A stretch of 64,000 nt of DNA from Chaetomium olivaceum (taxonomy: Eukaryota > Ascomycota > Sordariomycetes > Sordariales > Chaetomiaceae): positions 372,001 through 436,000 of the forward strand of contig JAYWVB010000003.1 of assembly GCA_039881045.1 (NCBI GenBank), in the 5' to 3' direction. Shown here in pieces: positions 37,830 through 49,780 of the stretch. Below the pieces are notes generated by a model. That model was not told the DNA's origin. It saw only the letters and a program-made list of their open reading frames with translations, and made no database searches. The translations under genes were made by a program, and so were the position numbers. How positions within the stretch are numbered: position 1 is the stretch's first letter; every line of letters starts with the position of its first letter.

Positions 37830-38779
37830 CTTGATCTCGCCCGAAAGGCTATGGACATTCGGGAGGGGGCGGTTGAGTAGGGGCTCATGGACCCCTACCA
37901 TCCGAACCGAAGGAACGGCTTCATAAACGTCGGGGTTGCCATGGCATGGGATGACCCGCTCGGGGCTATCAAGATGCACTCGAGGGCGCTCGAGATCCGC
38001 CTTGGCTCAGACAAGTACAAGAAAGGCCATTGTATGGCCTGGCCTTGAACTACCTCAACATTGGCCGGTGCTGGTACATGGTACTTGATTTAAAGGCCGC
38101 CGCTACCTGTTTTGAGAAGTACCTTGCCCTTATGCAGGGCCGCGAGCGCGAAGTCGGAAAAAGGTTCACTGTGTACGCCAGATCCATCATATATTTCCGC
38201 CATCACCAAACCATCCAAGCTGTCGGTATCAATAGCGATCTAACCATGTTGTTTTGATAGAACTGCCTGGGCCATATCTGTACCGGGGATTGTGCGAGCC
38301 AAACAGGGTGAACTCGAAACAGCAATCCGATTGCTCTCAGAAGGCCTAGCTCTTCATCTCGAAATCAAGGGCCAGGGGCACATGAAGACGCTCGCTTGCT
38401 ACTACCAGCTAGCATGGGTGTGTCAACGCGTTGGAAACATAGAGAAGGCGGAGTAAGCATAAGTTCCCTGCTTTCATCAATGCCATGTGTTTTTTCTATG
38501 GACAATGAGCGCTAATGCCCCCTTCCGTCCCTTCTTAGGCGAATTTTGAGACTCATTCTGCAGATTTATACCAATTTCGACCCGCAGCCAAAACAGGAAA
38601 TTGCGCGTGTGAAGTTCAAGTTGTCAGAGGTTCTACGACTGCTAGGCGTTCCGCAGCCACAGTACGACAAGCTGAGGCGTGAGGCGCGTGTACTCCTTGC
38701 CCAAGTCCTGGGTCGAAAGGTGTTGGATGATGACTGTGAGGAGAACTACGATGGTTGTATTGCATATTTCTTGCAGTGA
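37830..38779 (+). pseudogene. tetratricopeptide-repeat protein fragment, disrupted
   Basis: A chain of TPR units is readable in several frames: LDLARKAMDIREGAVE, GFINVGVAMAWDDPLGAIKMH, GLALNYLNIGRCWYMVLDLKAAATCFEKYLAL, AIRLLSEGLALHLEIKG and LACYYQLAWVCQRVGNIEKAE, ending with an intact last exon (38539-38779). It resembles the C-terminal TPR arrays of fungal scaffold and NLR-like proteins; no effector or NACHT domain lies upstream. An in-frame TAG after AVE (about 37877), a shift near 38030 and another near 38295 break the frame. Two introns (about 38170-38268 and 38454-38538) are plausible. It is probably a truncated relic. It is transcribed away from the broken amidase, with about 140 bp between them. 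Confidence 0.6.
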
Positions 38780-39143
38780 TTTGTCTTTTGTATGTTTTAG
38801 AGATGTTTCCCGTTCTTGCGATGCCCATTTACCGCACACAATAAAACGGATTATTGACAGATATAACCTTAGATACCTACCATCAACCAACAGCCAACCT
38901 TTTAAATACATGCTTGCCCTACGTGCCCAGAGTTTAGGCAGGTAGGCATTCAAGAGTTCCGTGACACCTTTAAGTCGATGAGGGTTGAGAAAAGAGGAGG
39001 GAAATAACAAACATGAGTCAATGCTAATATGGAGACAGATAACATTTTCTATTTGGGACTCGTGATCTCAACTGCCTATCTACCTATGAATATGAATAAT
39101 ACCTAGGTACGCGCATATACTCCTCGGGATCCTATCCCCCCAT

Positions 39144-40560
39144 TCATACGCCGATGCACACGTAAGTGCCCAATTGCAGCCCACGACACTCCTTACCTCC
39201 AACGCCCGTATTCCACCGGATAAAGTCGTCAGTCGAGATGGGGCCGTTGAAAAAGGAGATGATGTCACAGGTGTCTCCAGGGTTAACCTTGGTAAACTTC
39301 TTGCAGTAGTCCACCATACCAGGCTGCGTGGGCGTGGGCGTGGCAATGCCATTGCCAGGCTGGGTCGGCGTACCTCCCACGACACCAATACAGGCGTAGG
39401 TATCAGCCTTCAGATTGCGGCAGTCCGTGCCCACGCCCGTGTTCCACCGGATCACCCACTCGGTGCCGGCGACGCCGTTCCAGAAGGCGATGCTGTCGCA
39501 CGAATCACCGGCGTTAACCTTGTAGAACTTGTTGCAGTTGCTCACCATGCCGGGGTGCGTGGGCGAGCCCCCGGGGATGAGGCCGACGCACACGTACCGG
39601 TCGACGACCAGGCTGCGGCACTCGCGCCCGCCCACGCCCGTGTTCCACAGGACGAAGTCGTCCATTGAGATGGGGCCGTTGAAGAAGGCGATGACGTCGC
39701 AGGTGTCGCCCGAGTTGACCTTGGTAAACTTGTCGCAGTTGCTGACCATCATGCCTGGGTGGGTAGGCGAGGGGGTGGCAATGCCGTTTGCGGGCAGCGT
39801 CGTAGATGGCGCGGGAGTGCCCCCAATGACACCGACGCAGGCGTGCTGGACAAGGAGATCAGTTTCGAGTTTTGACGGGGAGGGTTAAAGACTACGAAGC
39901 ACATACTGTCAAGGCCCAGAGGCCGGAGCAGTCGCTTTTGGCTGCCGGGTTCCACAGACCGAACTGAGCCGCCGAGATAGAATAAAGAGCCAAGATGGTC
40001 GCACAATTCTGATCCTTCTCGACATAATGGAACTTGTTGCAGTTTCCGACCATACCGGGCTGGGTCGGGACTGGTGTTGTGATGCCATTGCCAGGGACGG
40101 TAGTGGTGGTGGGTGGCGGAACAGTGGTACTAGTGGCCTGCGCGGTGGTCTTGGTCGACGTGGTTGTCGGGGCAGGTTCCCACATGGCCTCCACGCAGTA
40201 TGAGTGCCCCGACTGAAGTGTTCCGCAGTTTTCAGGGATGGATGGGTTCTGACTGCGGCATCAGTACATACTTCTCCCAGACCCCCGTGGTACCTCGGAA
40301 CATAACAGGTCACTTACCCATCTTCGGAATTGCTCCAAGGTAATTGAATTGTCTGCAAGCACGGTTGAGTAAGCTGCGGAGGCAGTCAAGTCAATAAACT
40401 AAGTGTAGTAGCTGGTGGTATCGGGGTCGTAGGTGAGGCTAGGAGTCGCCCCGTCGCGAGCAACAACAACTGGGCCGGCTCGAGCCACTGCTGCACCGAC
40501 GGACAAGTGGAACAGGCCGGTGAAGCCCAGGAGCCGCGAGAAAGATGTAGAAACCATCAT
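39144..40560 (-). CDS. secreted five-LysM chitin-binding protein (LysM effector type) with an in-frame stop
   Basis: Exons 40560-40318, 40248-39907 and 39845-39144 join in phase to 428 codons. A signal peptide (hydrophobic core FTGLFHLSVGAAVARA) is followed by five LysM modules. The first ends FRRWNPSIPENC. The second is CNKFHYVEKDQNCATI. The third to fifth are near-identical units (for example FTKVNSGDTCDVIAFFNG and LWNTGVGGRECRSL) separated by Pro/Thr linkers. LysM proteins bind chitin oligomers; fungal ones shield hyphae or sequester chitin fragments. In module 1 a TAG stands at 40401-40399 where a conserved Trp is expected, and two family Cys positions read Tyr (40407-40405, 40371-40369). 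All three are G-to-A on the coding strand. Modules 2-5 are intact. The neighbouring chitinase suits the known LysM/subgroup-C chitinase pairing. Confidence 0.83.
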
Positions 40561-41465
40561 GGCGAGCCTTTGTCACTAAGTCTCAAGGTCAACGGCATGC
40601 TGGCCATGGACTGTTGAGTGTTGACACGGGCCATGTCTCATGTAAATACACCGATCCCATCCCGAGGTACCTCTGCGCGTCCATTCTCCCGCCACCAACA
40701 ACATCTTATCACTGGCCTACTTGGTACTTTATTCCGAGGTTCGTTGGCGCTAATACTGCGAACCTTCCTGTAGCAATGCGGGTTTCTGGTTTCCGTGTAG
40801 TATGGAGGGGGAGAGGCTGAGCCGGTGAACAACCAACTGCATAAAACACCCTGTCTTGTTCTCGGACACGAAAACCCGTGGCAAAAGCGCATTTCCAAAT
40901 CCCGCGTCCCCAGCATCTTCGCAGTCTAGACTGTTCTAGAGTGCAATATTATGCAGAGAACATGTGCATGCAACCGCGGTATTCATTCCCGTCTCGGGGA
41001 CCCGGGTGGGCGCCGAAGCGGCAAGGCCGTCTGTTCAAGTCCCTGGCAGAGAGCCAGGATTCAGGGGCCAGCGGCAGTCGGCACGGTCCTGACAATCCAA
41101 CAGAAACGAGTTATTTTGGGTATTCGCCAGTTCGCCAGTTCGGCAGCAAGGCTCCGATTCCTTGTCCCTACCCATCCATCATCCTGAGTCTTTTCAGCTA
41201 ATGGAGTTGTCAAGAACTGCAAGTACCTCGGTACTTAGTCATGACCGCCATGGAAGTTTACGCGAATAACCACTAAGCCGGGACGCAGTGGTGTCAGCTT
41301 TTGCAGATGATGGTTCCGCCGTCTACGATCTGATAGCACTCATTCGATGCATTCTATGGGTGGGTGACCATTCATCTGTGAATTTATCATGCTAATCTAC
41401 ATCTATCTACGCTACCTAGGTACACTTGCCAGCCCTGCCACCGTGCCATGGTCGATTTCCCGTGT
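40561..41465. other. intergenic
   Basis: No gene recognised. It contains the promoter of the LysM gene and the 3' flank of the next leftward gene. Confidence 0.5.
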
Positions 41466-42190
41466 TTATGCCGCATTAACGAGAACAGCAAGCCCGGTGC
41501 TCACCAAGGCGAAAGCCTCCAGAGGCTGGCCTCGACGAGAAACACTGGCCTCGCTGGTCGTTGCGGTCGTTGTCGTTGTCGTCGTCGCACCGCTTGCCGT
41601 CGGAGTGGGAGCCGTGGCGTCGGTTTGAGTTTGCGAGTGCGCGCCGTGTGCCTCAAGATAGCAGCTGGCATGAGCTGCGACCCTCTTGAACCACTCGTGC
41701 TCGATCATAGGAATTCTACTGGTCCAAGCAACGGGACAGCTGGTGGACAAGATAGCGACAGTTTTGCTGTTGGCCGTCCAGAACGACACGGCTTGAGAGA
41801 GGTAGGTTGAGAAGTCGGAGAGGATGAAGGCAGGCGCAGCGGTGAAGCCGCACCATGATTTCGGATCGGAGTCCAGGCATTTCACCATGTCAGGACCGGA
41901 AGTTGCTGTTGCCATGCACGGCGCGGCCAGGACTTCGGCGTATGAGTCGTGAGCCTTAGAAAGGGCCCCGGTAGGCATAGGAACGTCGAAATACTGCGTG
42001 ATATTCTCCGTGATGCACTGCCAAGGGTCTGGTGTGTACGATGGCTGCCGTACCGTGGTTGTAGTTGCCTGTCTTTCGGCGAGCACGTGGTTCACTTTAG
42101 TCGCGGTCGGCGAGTCGTGCAAGAATCTGGCAGATACGCCTGCTGCAGCTGTGAGGCAGCAAACCCCCCAGAAACGATGCTGAACCGCAT
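41466..42190 (-). CDS. small secreted, GPI-anchor-type protein of unknown function
   Basis: I take the start at 42190, where ATG opens a signal peptide (MRFSIVSGG). The chain continues in the next frame (VCCLTAAAGVSARFLHD) after a G6 run near 42165; one missing G makes the length 726 nt and 241 residues. A longer frame from 42335 exists but its first 45 residues look non-coding. The mature part has an even Cys pattern (DPWQCITENITQYF, AAPCMATATSGPDMVKCLDSDPKSWCGF, STSCPVAWTSR, HASCYLEAH). Then a Thr/Ser-rich stalk and a hydrophobic C-terminus (ALVSTGLAVLVNA) follow, typical of GPI-anchored cell-wall proteins. No named domain is recognised. Its place between LysM and chitinase genes suggests a cell-surface role, by inference only. 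Confidence 0.6.
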
Positions 42191-42887
42191 ATTTGTGTCG
42201 AATGAAGATGGAGGATAAGAGGCAAAAGAGAAGACGCGAATGATTTGGGGGATACAAGAAGGACGGAAGAACTTGGACAGCAGTTATTAGGTATCTCAAG
42301 GTTGCTAAATTCTCGACTTGGGACTCGGCAGGCAACCAACGGAAATGGGTATACCGTACACAATCTTCAAGTTTGATTGCAGCATGTCATCCTCCCCTGT
42401 GTCTCTCCCGACTCGTTAGTTTTATCAAGGCAATACCCGCTTGGCTCCTTGGCATGCCGGTGATTTTGATGCAACGCAGTCACAGGACGGCGGCCCGTCT
42501 CAGCCTCAATCTTATGTGGAACGCACAATGTACATGTACTTGTGCACGTACAGCACTTCCCGCGGTTCTGGGCATGAAGCAAGCCCTGGGTGTCCGGGTA
42601 ACGTTACTTACAATATTGGGGCCCGGGGGTTTGTCAGGTTACAACAAGGCGACCAAGATGTCACATCCCGCAGAAAATGTTCATGAAGTGACTTGACAAC
42701 ACAAAGCGACCTGTTTTCGCACATGGTCCCCCCGGACGGTCTAGACGGTGGTTAAAAGCACAGTTTGAGTCCACCCTGACGTCCGAGTCATCTCTCACAC
42801 GGGTCGTTGATTCTTTCACTTCAACATCACACTTTAGCGTCACGCTTCACATCGGCCCGACACCCCAAAACACAGAGGTCATTCACG
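42191..42887. other. divergent promoter region
   Basis: Lies between the leftward GPI-type gene and the rightward unnamed gene. No coding sequence is supported. Confidence 0.5.
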
Positions 42888-43717
42888 ATGGACCTTGAGG
42901 ACATCACATATTCCCGCGAGGCGACGATTGCCGCAGTATCCGACTACTACACCTTCCTCACCCAGATGTACATGCATGAATCTCAGGTCGTCTACCCGCC
43001 GCCCGGGGGCTGGCCCGAAATCGTCGATGCCGACCCCGTCGTGCTGCAGTCCCTCGGCAAGTCAGACGAGGTTCTGGCACTGCTGGCCCACTTGCCATAC
43101 ATTCGATGTTCTTGGGACGACCCCGCGGGGTTGGCCCTGGCAGCACCGTCGCCGATTGGCCAGACCTCATCACACGTCTTTCCAAAACTCTACTAACTGG
43201 GGACGGCATGACACAAGCCGAATCAGTACGCGTTTACACCGAGGGTGCATTCTGCCGTATATCGCCGCCCCATGTCGTCGGCCTCATCGATAATCAGGAC
43301 GAGGCGATGGTCCTCGATACGGAACTCGGCATCATCCACTGGGAAGGCCGCCCTAAGATTGAATTCAGACAAGGACATTGCATCAAAACCATCGACTGGG
43401 ATTTGGACGATGAGGTGTCCCAAGAAGAGGCAGACTGGCGCTATGGCGCAGACCCTTGGGCCATCCCCGACTTCTTCGAGGTTCTTAAGGAACAATTCAT
43501 AGTACTGAACTGGGTCCCCATCAGTCACTTCACCGTGCGGGAGGCCGTGGAGAGTGAAGACAGCGAAAAAGGCATGAAGACTATGCTGCAGGCTATCTAT
43601 CGGGAACATGGCTGGCCTGACTTAGCTGTCTATCGCAAGTCTGACTGCTTAAAGGCTGTGAAGAAAGCTATGGCCGAAAGGTACCCTGACTCTGTTTGCT
43701 ACCGAAAGGACATTTAA
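42888..43717 (+). CDS. conserved fungal protein of unknown function
   Basis: About 276 residues. The start MDLEDITYSREATIAAV follows a CACG context. Landmarks are YPPPGGWPEIVDADP, LALLAHLPYI, a central ISPPHVVGLI, LDTELGIIHWEG, DPWAIPDFFEVLKEQF and a C-terminal YREHGWPDLAVYRK. I recognise the pattern as a common, unnamed lineage-specific family in filamentous ascomycetes, but no enzymatic motif is visible and there is no signal peptide. The frame changes once, in the GC-rich stretch 43120-43140. Adding one base makes the length exactly 277 codons including the stop, so a single missing base explains it. Its location within the chitin cluster is the only functional hint. Confidence 0.65.
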
Positions 43718-44081
43718 TCTGGCGGTGGCTCAGTTCTGTTGGACTTGTGGGAGGTCCGTTTCCTGGGCGCTTATTCTGTCATGCACACTTTGCACCCTTG
43801 AACCAACACTTGCAGACCTTTCGCCATATGGACTTTTGGCCCACTCTGGTCCCGAAACCCCCTGCCCTTGCATGCATGCACGAAGTGTCTTCGGTGAACC
43901 ACCCTTTGGTTTCTTGACTCGGCGGCTGCCTGGTCCTTGTTCTTGAGAGACAAAATACCATACATATGCCACCGTTCGACCGCTTTTCCACTCAGCTTCG
44001 TTCCGGTGTATCAAATTACCCTCCCTTCTTTCTCTTCCGCACCCGCCTCGCGTTCTTCAAAGCCCTCGACGATACCCGAGG
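43718..44081. other. intergenic, chitinase promoter
   Basis: Short gap upstream of the chitinase start, CT-rich near 44020-44040. No coding sequence is seen. Confidence 0.5.
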
Positions 44082-47000
44082 ATGAAGGCCGTTCATGCTC
44101 TCCTCCTCTCGGGGGCGGTGACGGTGCACGGAGCGGTTGACCTGGACGGCGCTCGGGTCGTGAAGCCTCTTTCAGACCGCGACCCTTCACCCATTGCCGA
44201 TCCTCTCACTTACATGCCGGAGCAACATGATTGTCCCTTGCCCTGCAATGTCGACTACGCAAACGTACACAAGTGGACTCCCTACTACTCCATCAGCCGT
44301 CTCCAGCGATGTGAGCTGCCGATGCTTCTCCATTTCTCAACACTGCTCCCCCTGGATGACCCTAACACCGACATTCTCATCCGGAGTTGTACCCTCGGCG
44401 CCGATAACACCTCTTCCAGCGACAGGACTATCAGAAACGCGACGTCCATCTCACTCGATAACCCCAAACTTAGCGGCAGCCTGTTCCAACCCAGCGTGAA
44501 TGTTGCTCCAGCCTGTGCTATCGATGGCAGAAAAACCCGCGGCGAGCTGTCGCTTAGAGCCAGCGGCGGGCGCGCGCCTAGCCGAGAAGTCCTGGGCCTT
44601 TTAGATGGCATGAAGAAGTTCTTCGCCGTCCCAGACAACTGCGATGAAACCTTCCTATTCGCATATCACAAGCATACGGTTGCCAGCATCTACATCGGCG
44701 CCGGCCTGGGCAAGCGAACCGTGGCGTCTGCGCTAGAAGCGGTTGCTGGCCGGCTCCAGACCGGCGATTCGGTAGGCAACCAAACTGTCGCCCAGATTTG
44801 CGGCAGCGGGAGAGGGTCCGAGATTGTATTCGGCCTGTCTATCGACACGACGGGCGATATTGCCGCCCGTTCAAAAGACCACAGTGGCCTGGAGTCGAGG
44901 TGACTGCACCGGCGGTAGTGATGTTACGTCTCCCAGCATGCAGGAGATGATTGCCGTCGAGGTCTTCGACATTGCGTCGGCGCCGCTAATGGATGGCAAC
45001 GAGGATGTCACGGCCACCAACGCCACCACCAACACTACATCGCCAAGTCTCACCCGCCCACGCAGCATCGGGACACACCACTTCCAGCGGAGGGAAAGTG
45101 CACTCAGCAAGCGCGCAACCTGCGCCCATATTCGGATTGAGGCCGGCGACGGCTGTGCTTCCCTTGCTGCTAAATGCGGAATTCGGGGCGCCGACTTTGT
45201 CAAATACAACCCCAAAACCGACCTTTGCTCAACTCTCCAAGCAGGAGATTATGTTTGCTGCTCCGCGGGCGACCCCTATACAGAGCCCAAGCCCGAGGCC
45301 CCGAAGCCCAATCCCGATGGTTCCTGTGCCGCTCACCTCATCCAGAACGCCGACACATGCGAGCAGCTGGGAAGACGTACGGCCTAACCGAGGCTCAGAT
45401 TGAGTCCTTCAACAAGGGCAAGACTTGGGGTTGGACAGGATGCAGTACTATGCTTGCCGCGTACAACATGTGCCTCAGCACCGGATCAGCGCCGTTGCCC
45501 CCGCCGCAGCAGGGTACACAATGTGGTCCGTTAGTCCCGGGCACGGAATGGATCGACACCTCGATTCCAATGACGGAACTTAATCCGTGTCCCCTCAAAG
45601 CCTGCTGCAGCAACTGGGGTCACTGCGGCCCCTTTCCTATCCACTGCGACATCCATGCACCCCCTGACGGTGGACCGGGAGTCAAGCTTCCAGGCTTTGA
45701 TAGCACTTGTGTTTCCAGCTGTGGCAACGACATCAAGCAGAATTCGGGGCCGCCGGCCAACTTTTCTCGCATCGGTTATTACGAGTCTTGGAAATGAACC
45801 GCGAGTGCCTCTGGCTCAAGGCCGAGAACGCAAATCCGGACTGGTCTTACACCCACATTCACTGGGGTTTTGCCGAGATCGACCCGACCACCTGGACTGT
45901 GGTTTTGACTGATCCTCATAATCAGTGGCAGGGCTTCAAAAATCTGCCTCTCGTCAAGAGGATTGTGTCGTTTGGTGGTTGGGCCTACTCGACAGAGCCT
46001 GCGACTTACAACATCATCCGCCAAGCTATTATTGCCAATCGGGAGAAATTTGCGACAAACTTGGCCAAGTTTATCATAGACGAAGGTCTGGATGGCGTTG
46101 ACATCGATTGGGAATACCCCGGGTGAGTTGGCCAATAATCGCTACCCTACTATCTTTGCCACTTTCTGATTTGCATTTTTCTCCTCTTCCTTCTCTCGAT
46201 GGAAGAAAACCAGGTTCCATTCTGGACGGTGCCAGACCGATGCTAACACAAATTAGGCACCTGACATTTACGTGGATGGAAACCCCATCGGACAGCCTGG
46301 CGATGGAGTTGCCTACCTTCGATTCCTAACGGTTCTCAAGAGCAAGCTCCCAGACAAATCAGTTTCCATCGCAGCGCCAGCTTCGTATTGGTACCTTAAG
46401 GCTTTTCCCATCGACCGGATAGCTGCCGTGATTGACTACATTGTGTATATGTTAGTTCGACTTATCTCCTTGCTTCCTGCGTGTGACAGACAACTAACCT
46501 AACGGACCTTATTGTCTATGATTAATAGGACATACGATTCTCCATGGTCATGGGGACTACGGCAATCCCAACGCCTTTGACTCGTGCCCATCTGGCAAAT
46601 GCATTAGGAGTCATGGTAGGTCCCTGTCTCTCCTCGAAGGGTGGTAGTGATGCCTTCGCGGACACTGACACTGAGATTTTCCTTGTATTGATTAGTAAAC
46701 CTTACGGAAACGGTCAACACCCTTTCAATTAGTACGTTCACCGCCTCAGTTCGCAAAATCCTGTGCACAATTAACTTTCGAATATTTCCAGTTACCAAAG
46801 CTGGAGTGCCTAACAACAAGATTTTTGTCGGCGAGGCCAGTTACGGCAGGTCCTTTCACATGGCTGTTGACGGTTGTTGGGGACCCATGTGCGACTTCAC
46901 CACGGTACCCGCTTCAGTCAGACGCGAAGCCAGGAAGGTGTACGAACTCGAGCGGCTATATCGCATATGCCGAGGTCAACGAGATTATACGGGGTGGAGA

Positions 47001-49780
47001 AGGCCAGCTCGTCCACGACAGTGATTCCGACACCGATGTTTTACTGTATCAAGGTTCGTCCCGTCTCTCTTTCCCTCCCCTTTCCAACCACATGCTCCAT
47101 TTTCGATTTCTATATTCAATACAGCCATAATTTCGAGCCCTTTGTTCCGCTTGCATCATTTCCACCAGGGTTCGTTTCACTAACTCCATTCGTGGTAATT
47201 AAGGTGATTATATCAGCTATATGACTCCAAAAACGCAGGATAGGCGGCGGGAGGACTGGAAAAAGCTCAACTTTGCCGGCACAATCGACTGGGTCATTGA
47301 CCTGCAGGCGTTTGGCGAAGAAGACTTCAACGTACCGGCAACCACACCGCCAGCTGGAGAGGAGGCTTGTGTTTCAGGGGACAGCGGCGACCTGAACGCC
47401 GATGCCCTGTGCCAGTTCGCCTGTACTTACGGTTTCTGTCCGGAACCCACGTGTTTCTGCCTCACCGTCGGGATTACCAGGCCTCTTCCAGCCGTGGCCT
47501 CGGCTCGAGATTTCATTGCCTGGGACGAAATGAACGTCGATCTCCAGCGCCTCTGCAAATTCGCCTGCAAGTACGGCTTCTGTCCACCAGACTCATGCAC
47601 CACCCCAGTTGTCGATGAATATGAAGATGGGTCAGTGGATTCTAGTCTCGACCTGGGCGGCATAGCAGACAGGGACAAGTACTACGACCTAGACAAAAGT
47701 CAGTGCAACCTGTGGAAGTACCCCAAGTACCGATACTCCGACGAATGCCTGGGGGCCTGCATCGACGCTGTCGAAGAAGCCAAGGCCGAAGGCCGAACCA
47801 CCAATTACGGCTGCGTGGGTCACTTCCCACTGGACCAGCCGATCCCATGGACTTGGTTTTCTGGCGGGCCCCAAGACATGCTCTACGTCAGCGGGAAGTG
47901 TGTGTGCGATAATATGTTGGTCAACTTCTTTGCCGACGCCATCATCGATGCCTTGCCCATAATTGCCCAGGTATGTTCAGACATCATGATATCCCTGAGA
48001 CATAGCATTCTAACACCAAGGGCCTAACAGATTGGTTGTTATGTTGTAATGTCCGCATTGAAGCTGGTGCTCGACGTGGGGTTGCAAGCTATTCCCGGCG
48101 TAGGCAGAATTTTGGATGCCGGTCTAGGTAGGTGCCATGCCGTGTGACGAACCTCTCCTGGACCTCGTCCTGTTAGGGTTCAGTCTGATTGAAGGTGTCT
48201 TGCAAAGGTACTAGTTCGGTGCAGCCAAAAGGTGCACAACAAGACTTGTCTCAACAGTAGGCTCTCGAGCTTGTAGCGAACTGTAGTTGTGATTGCTAAC
48301 TGGAGAACTCCCAGAGCTCTCCAGAACGAGTGACTATATACTATCTAATTCCTGTGCTCAGTGCTCAGTGTTTCTTCCTTTCTGAGGTCACTGATCACAC
48401 TGGTCACTTCCCTGTATTCCTGTGTTGATTGGTTATGCGTCTTCCTGTGCTCAGTGTGCTCAGTGCACTTGCCAGTTGCTTGGCGACTGAGCTCACTGAT
48501 CACCTCCTTTCTTCTTTGATTGGTCCGTTCATCGCGACCAGCTCGGGGCGTCCCGCGCCCCGAGGCCCCACCTGTTGGCATATTCGTGACATGCCGCCCC
48601 GTGTTTTAACCAGGTCTAACGTTGCATTGGATAGATGCCGTAGCTACAGCAGCTCAGATAGCCTCATACGCATACCCTCCCGATCAAGACCCTGTCGGGG
48701 CTTTCTCCTGGTGGCTCAGCCCCTGTGGCGGAGATGCCCTTGTCCCGACGAACTTAAGCAGGCCTTTGACGTGCTCAGCTCCCTCACCGACGGCACGTCA
48801 AGTTATAAACAACCCAAGAACATTCCAAAGGGCAGCGGCAAGAAGGAGACGCTGCCAATCCCACCGACCGATCTAAGCCCAAGGCTGGCACCGTACTGGT
48901 CCTAACGGCACGGGCAGCGGCGCAGTCAAAAAGAAGAAGAAGTGCAACGTCCCTCCCAAGTCGTCCACCTACATCATGGGCGCGGCAAAAAACACGCTTC
49001 GCTTGCAGTCATGTGTTCCCGACGGAAGGGCGACCACGACCACCAAAGACGATCTTATAGTCACCATCGTTGGTGTTTGGTCCGAAACCGACCCTCATGG
49101 AGAGGACTGTAGCGAAACTTGGACCCAAGCTTGCTACCACTACAGCTCAGCGAGTATTGCCCAAAACCCTGCATGGATACGCTCGAATGCGTGCACGGGA
49201 ATGTCAAGGCTCCGGACGCCGCTTTTCGTCCTGGGCCTACGAAATGGGGCAACCAACGCGAGAAATCATGGAAGCAGCCTGATTGCCAAATAGACGAGTA
49301 CCCCCCACGCTACTTTCTCGACAGGCAGAGCCCGGAATTGATAAAAGCCGGTGAAAAAGGTGGCCAACTGATGCGCTACCTGCCGGCCGGGGAGAATAGA
49401 AATGCTGGGCAGGTGTTCAAGAGTCTTTGCTTTAAACCTCATATCGAGTCCTGGACGCCCGCCGAGTTCAAGCGGAGGTGGGATGCCATCCCCGCCTCGG
49501 TCCAGAAGAATCCGGCCTCCAGCAAGAACTCCAACAGCCTGGAGACGGAAATCCAAGTGGACGTGAAGCCTTCCTTCCGCTGGTCCAAGTTTGAGCACGC
49601 CGCTAACCCTCTTCCTGACGCCGGAATGCTGGATAACACGTGCTGGCCCAAGCATATGGCTTCCAAAGACCCGGCTTCACCCTCTAGTCGTGGGATGATT
49701 GGTACCTGCTTCACCCGCGCCCGAACCCCTTCCCATATGACTATAAGAAACCATATCAGAAGGGTACCAACGGGGATTAA
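44082..49780 (+). pseudogene. large LysM/hevein GH18 chitinase, class V subgroup C (killer-toxin-like), disrupted as read
   Basis: A signal peptide (MKAVHALLLSGAVTVHGA) precedes two LysM modules (IRIEAGDGCASLAAKCGI; LIQNADTCEQLG) and a hevein-like chitin-binding module (CPLKACCSNWGHCG). Then comes GH18, with DGVDIDWEYPG and catalytic Glu at 46112-46114, and a long C-terminal region. Seven introns are recognised: 46123-46256, 46451-46528, 46616-46695, 46732-46791, 47054-47203, 47971-48030 and 48128-48634. The family hydrolyses chitin and is thought to act on walls of self or rival fungi. Frame changes occur near 44870, 45370, 45793, 46123-46257, 46536, 46905, 48753, 48845, 48890, 49170 and 49670, and an in-frame TAG lies at about 49684. 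Between them the protein is well conserved. The number of lesions may be part decay, part sequence error. The last intron carries a solo LTR. Confidence 0.85.
48143..48591. mobile_element. 449-bp solo LTR inside the last chitinase intron
   Basis: The element begins TGTGACGAA and ends TTCGTGACA, canonical TG...CA termini that form a near-perfect 9-bp inverted pair. It is flanked by the direct repeat TGCCG at 48138-48142 and 48592-48596, a 5-bp target-site duplication. Internally it has imperfect duplications of a CTGTGCTCAGTG unit (about 48352 and 48451). Removing LTR plus one repeat leaves a 53-bp intron with a CTAAC branch site (48615-48619), a normal size here. No internal retroelement sequence remains, so it is a solo LTR made by LTR-LTR recombination. 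Confidence 0.85.
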
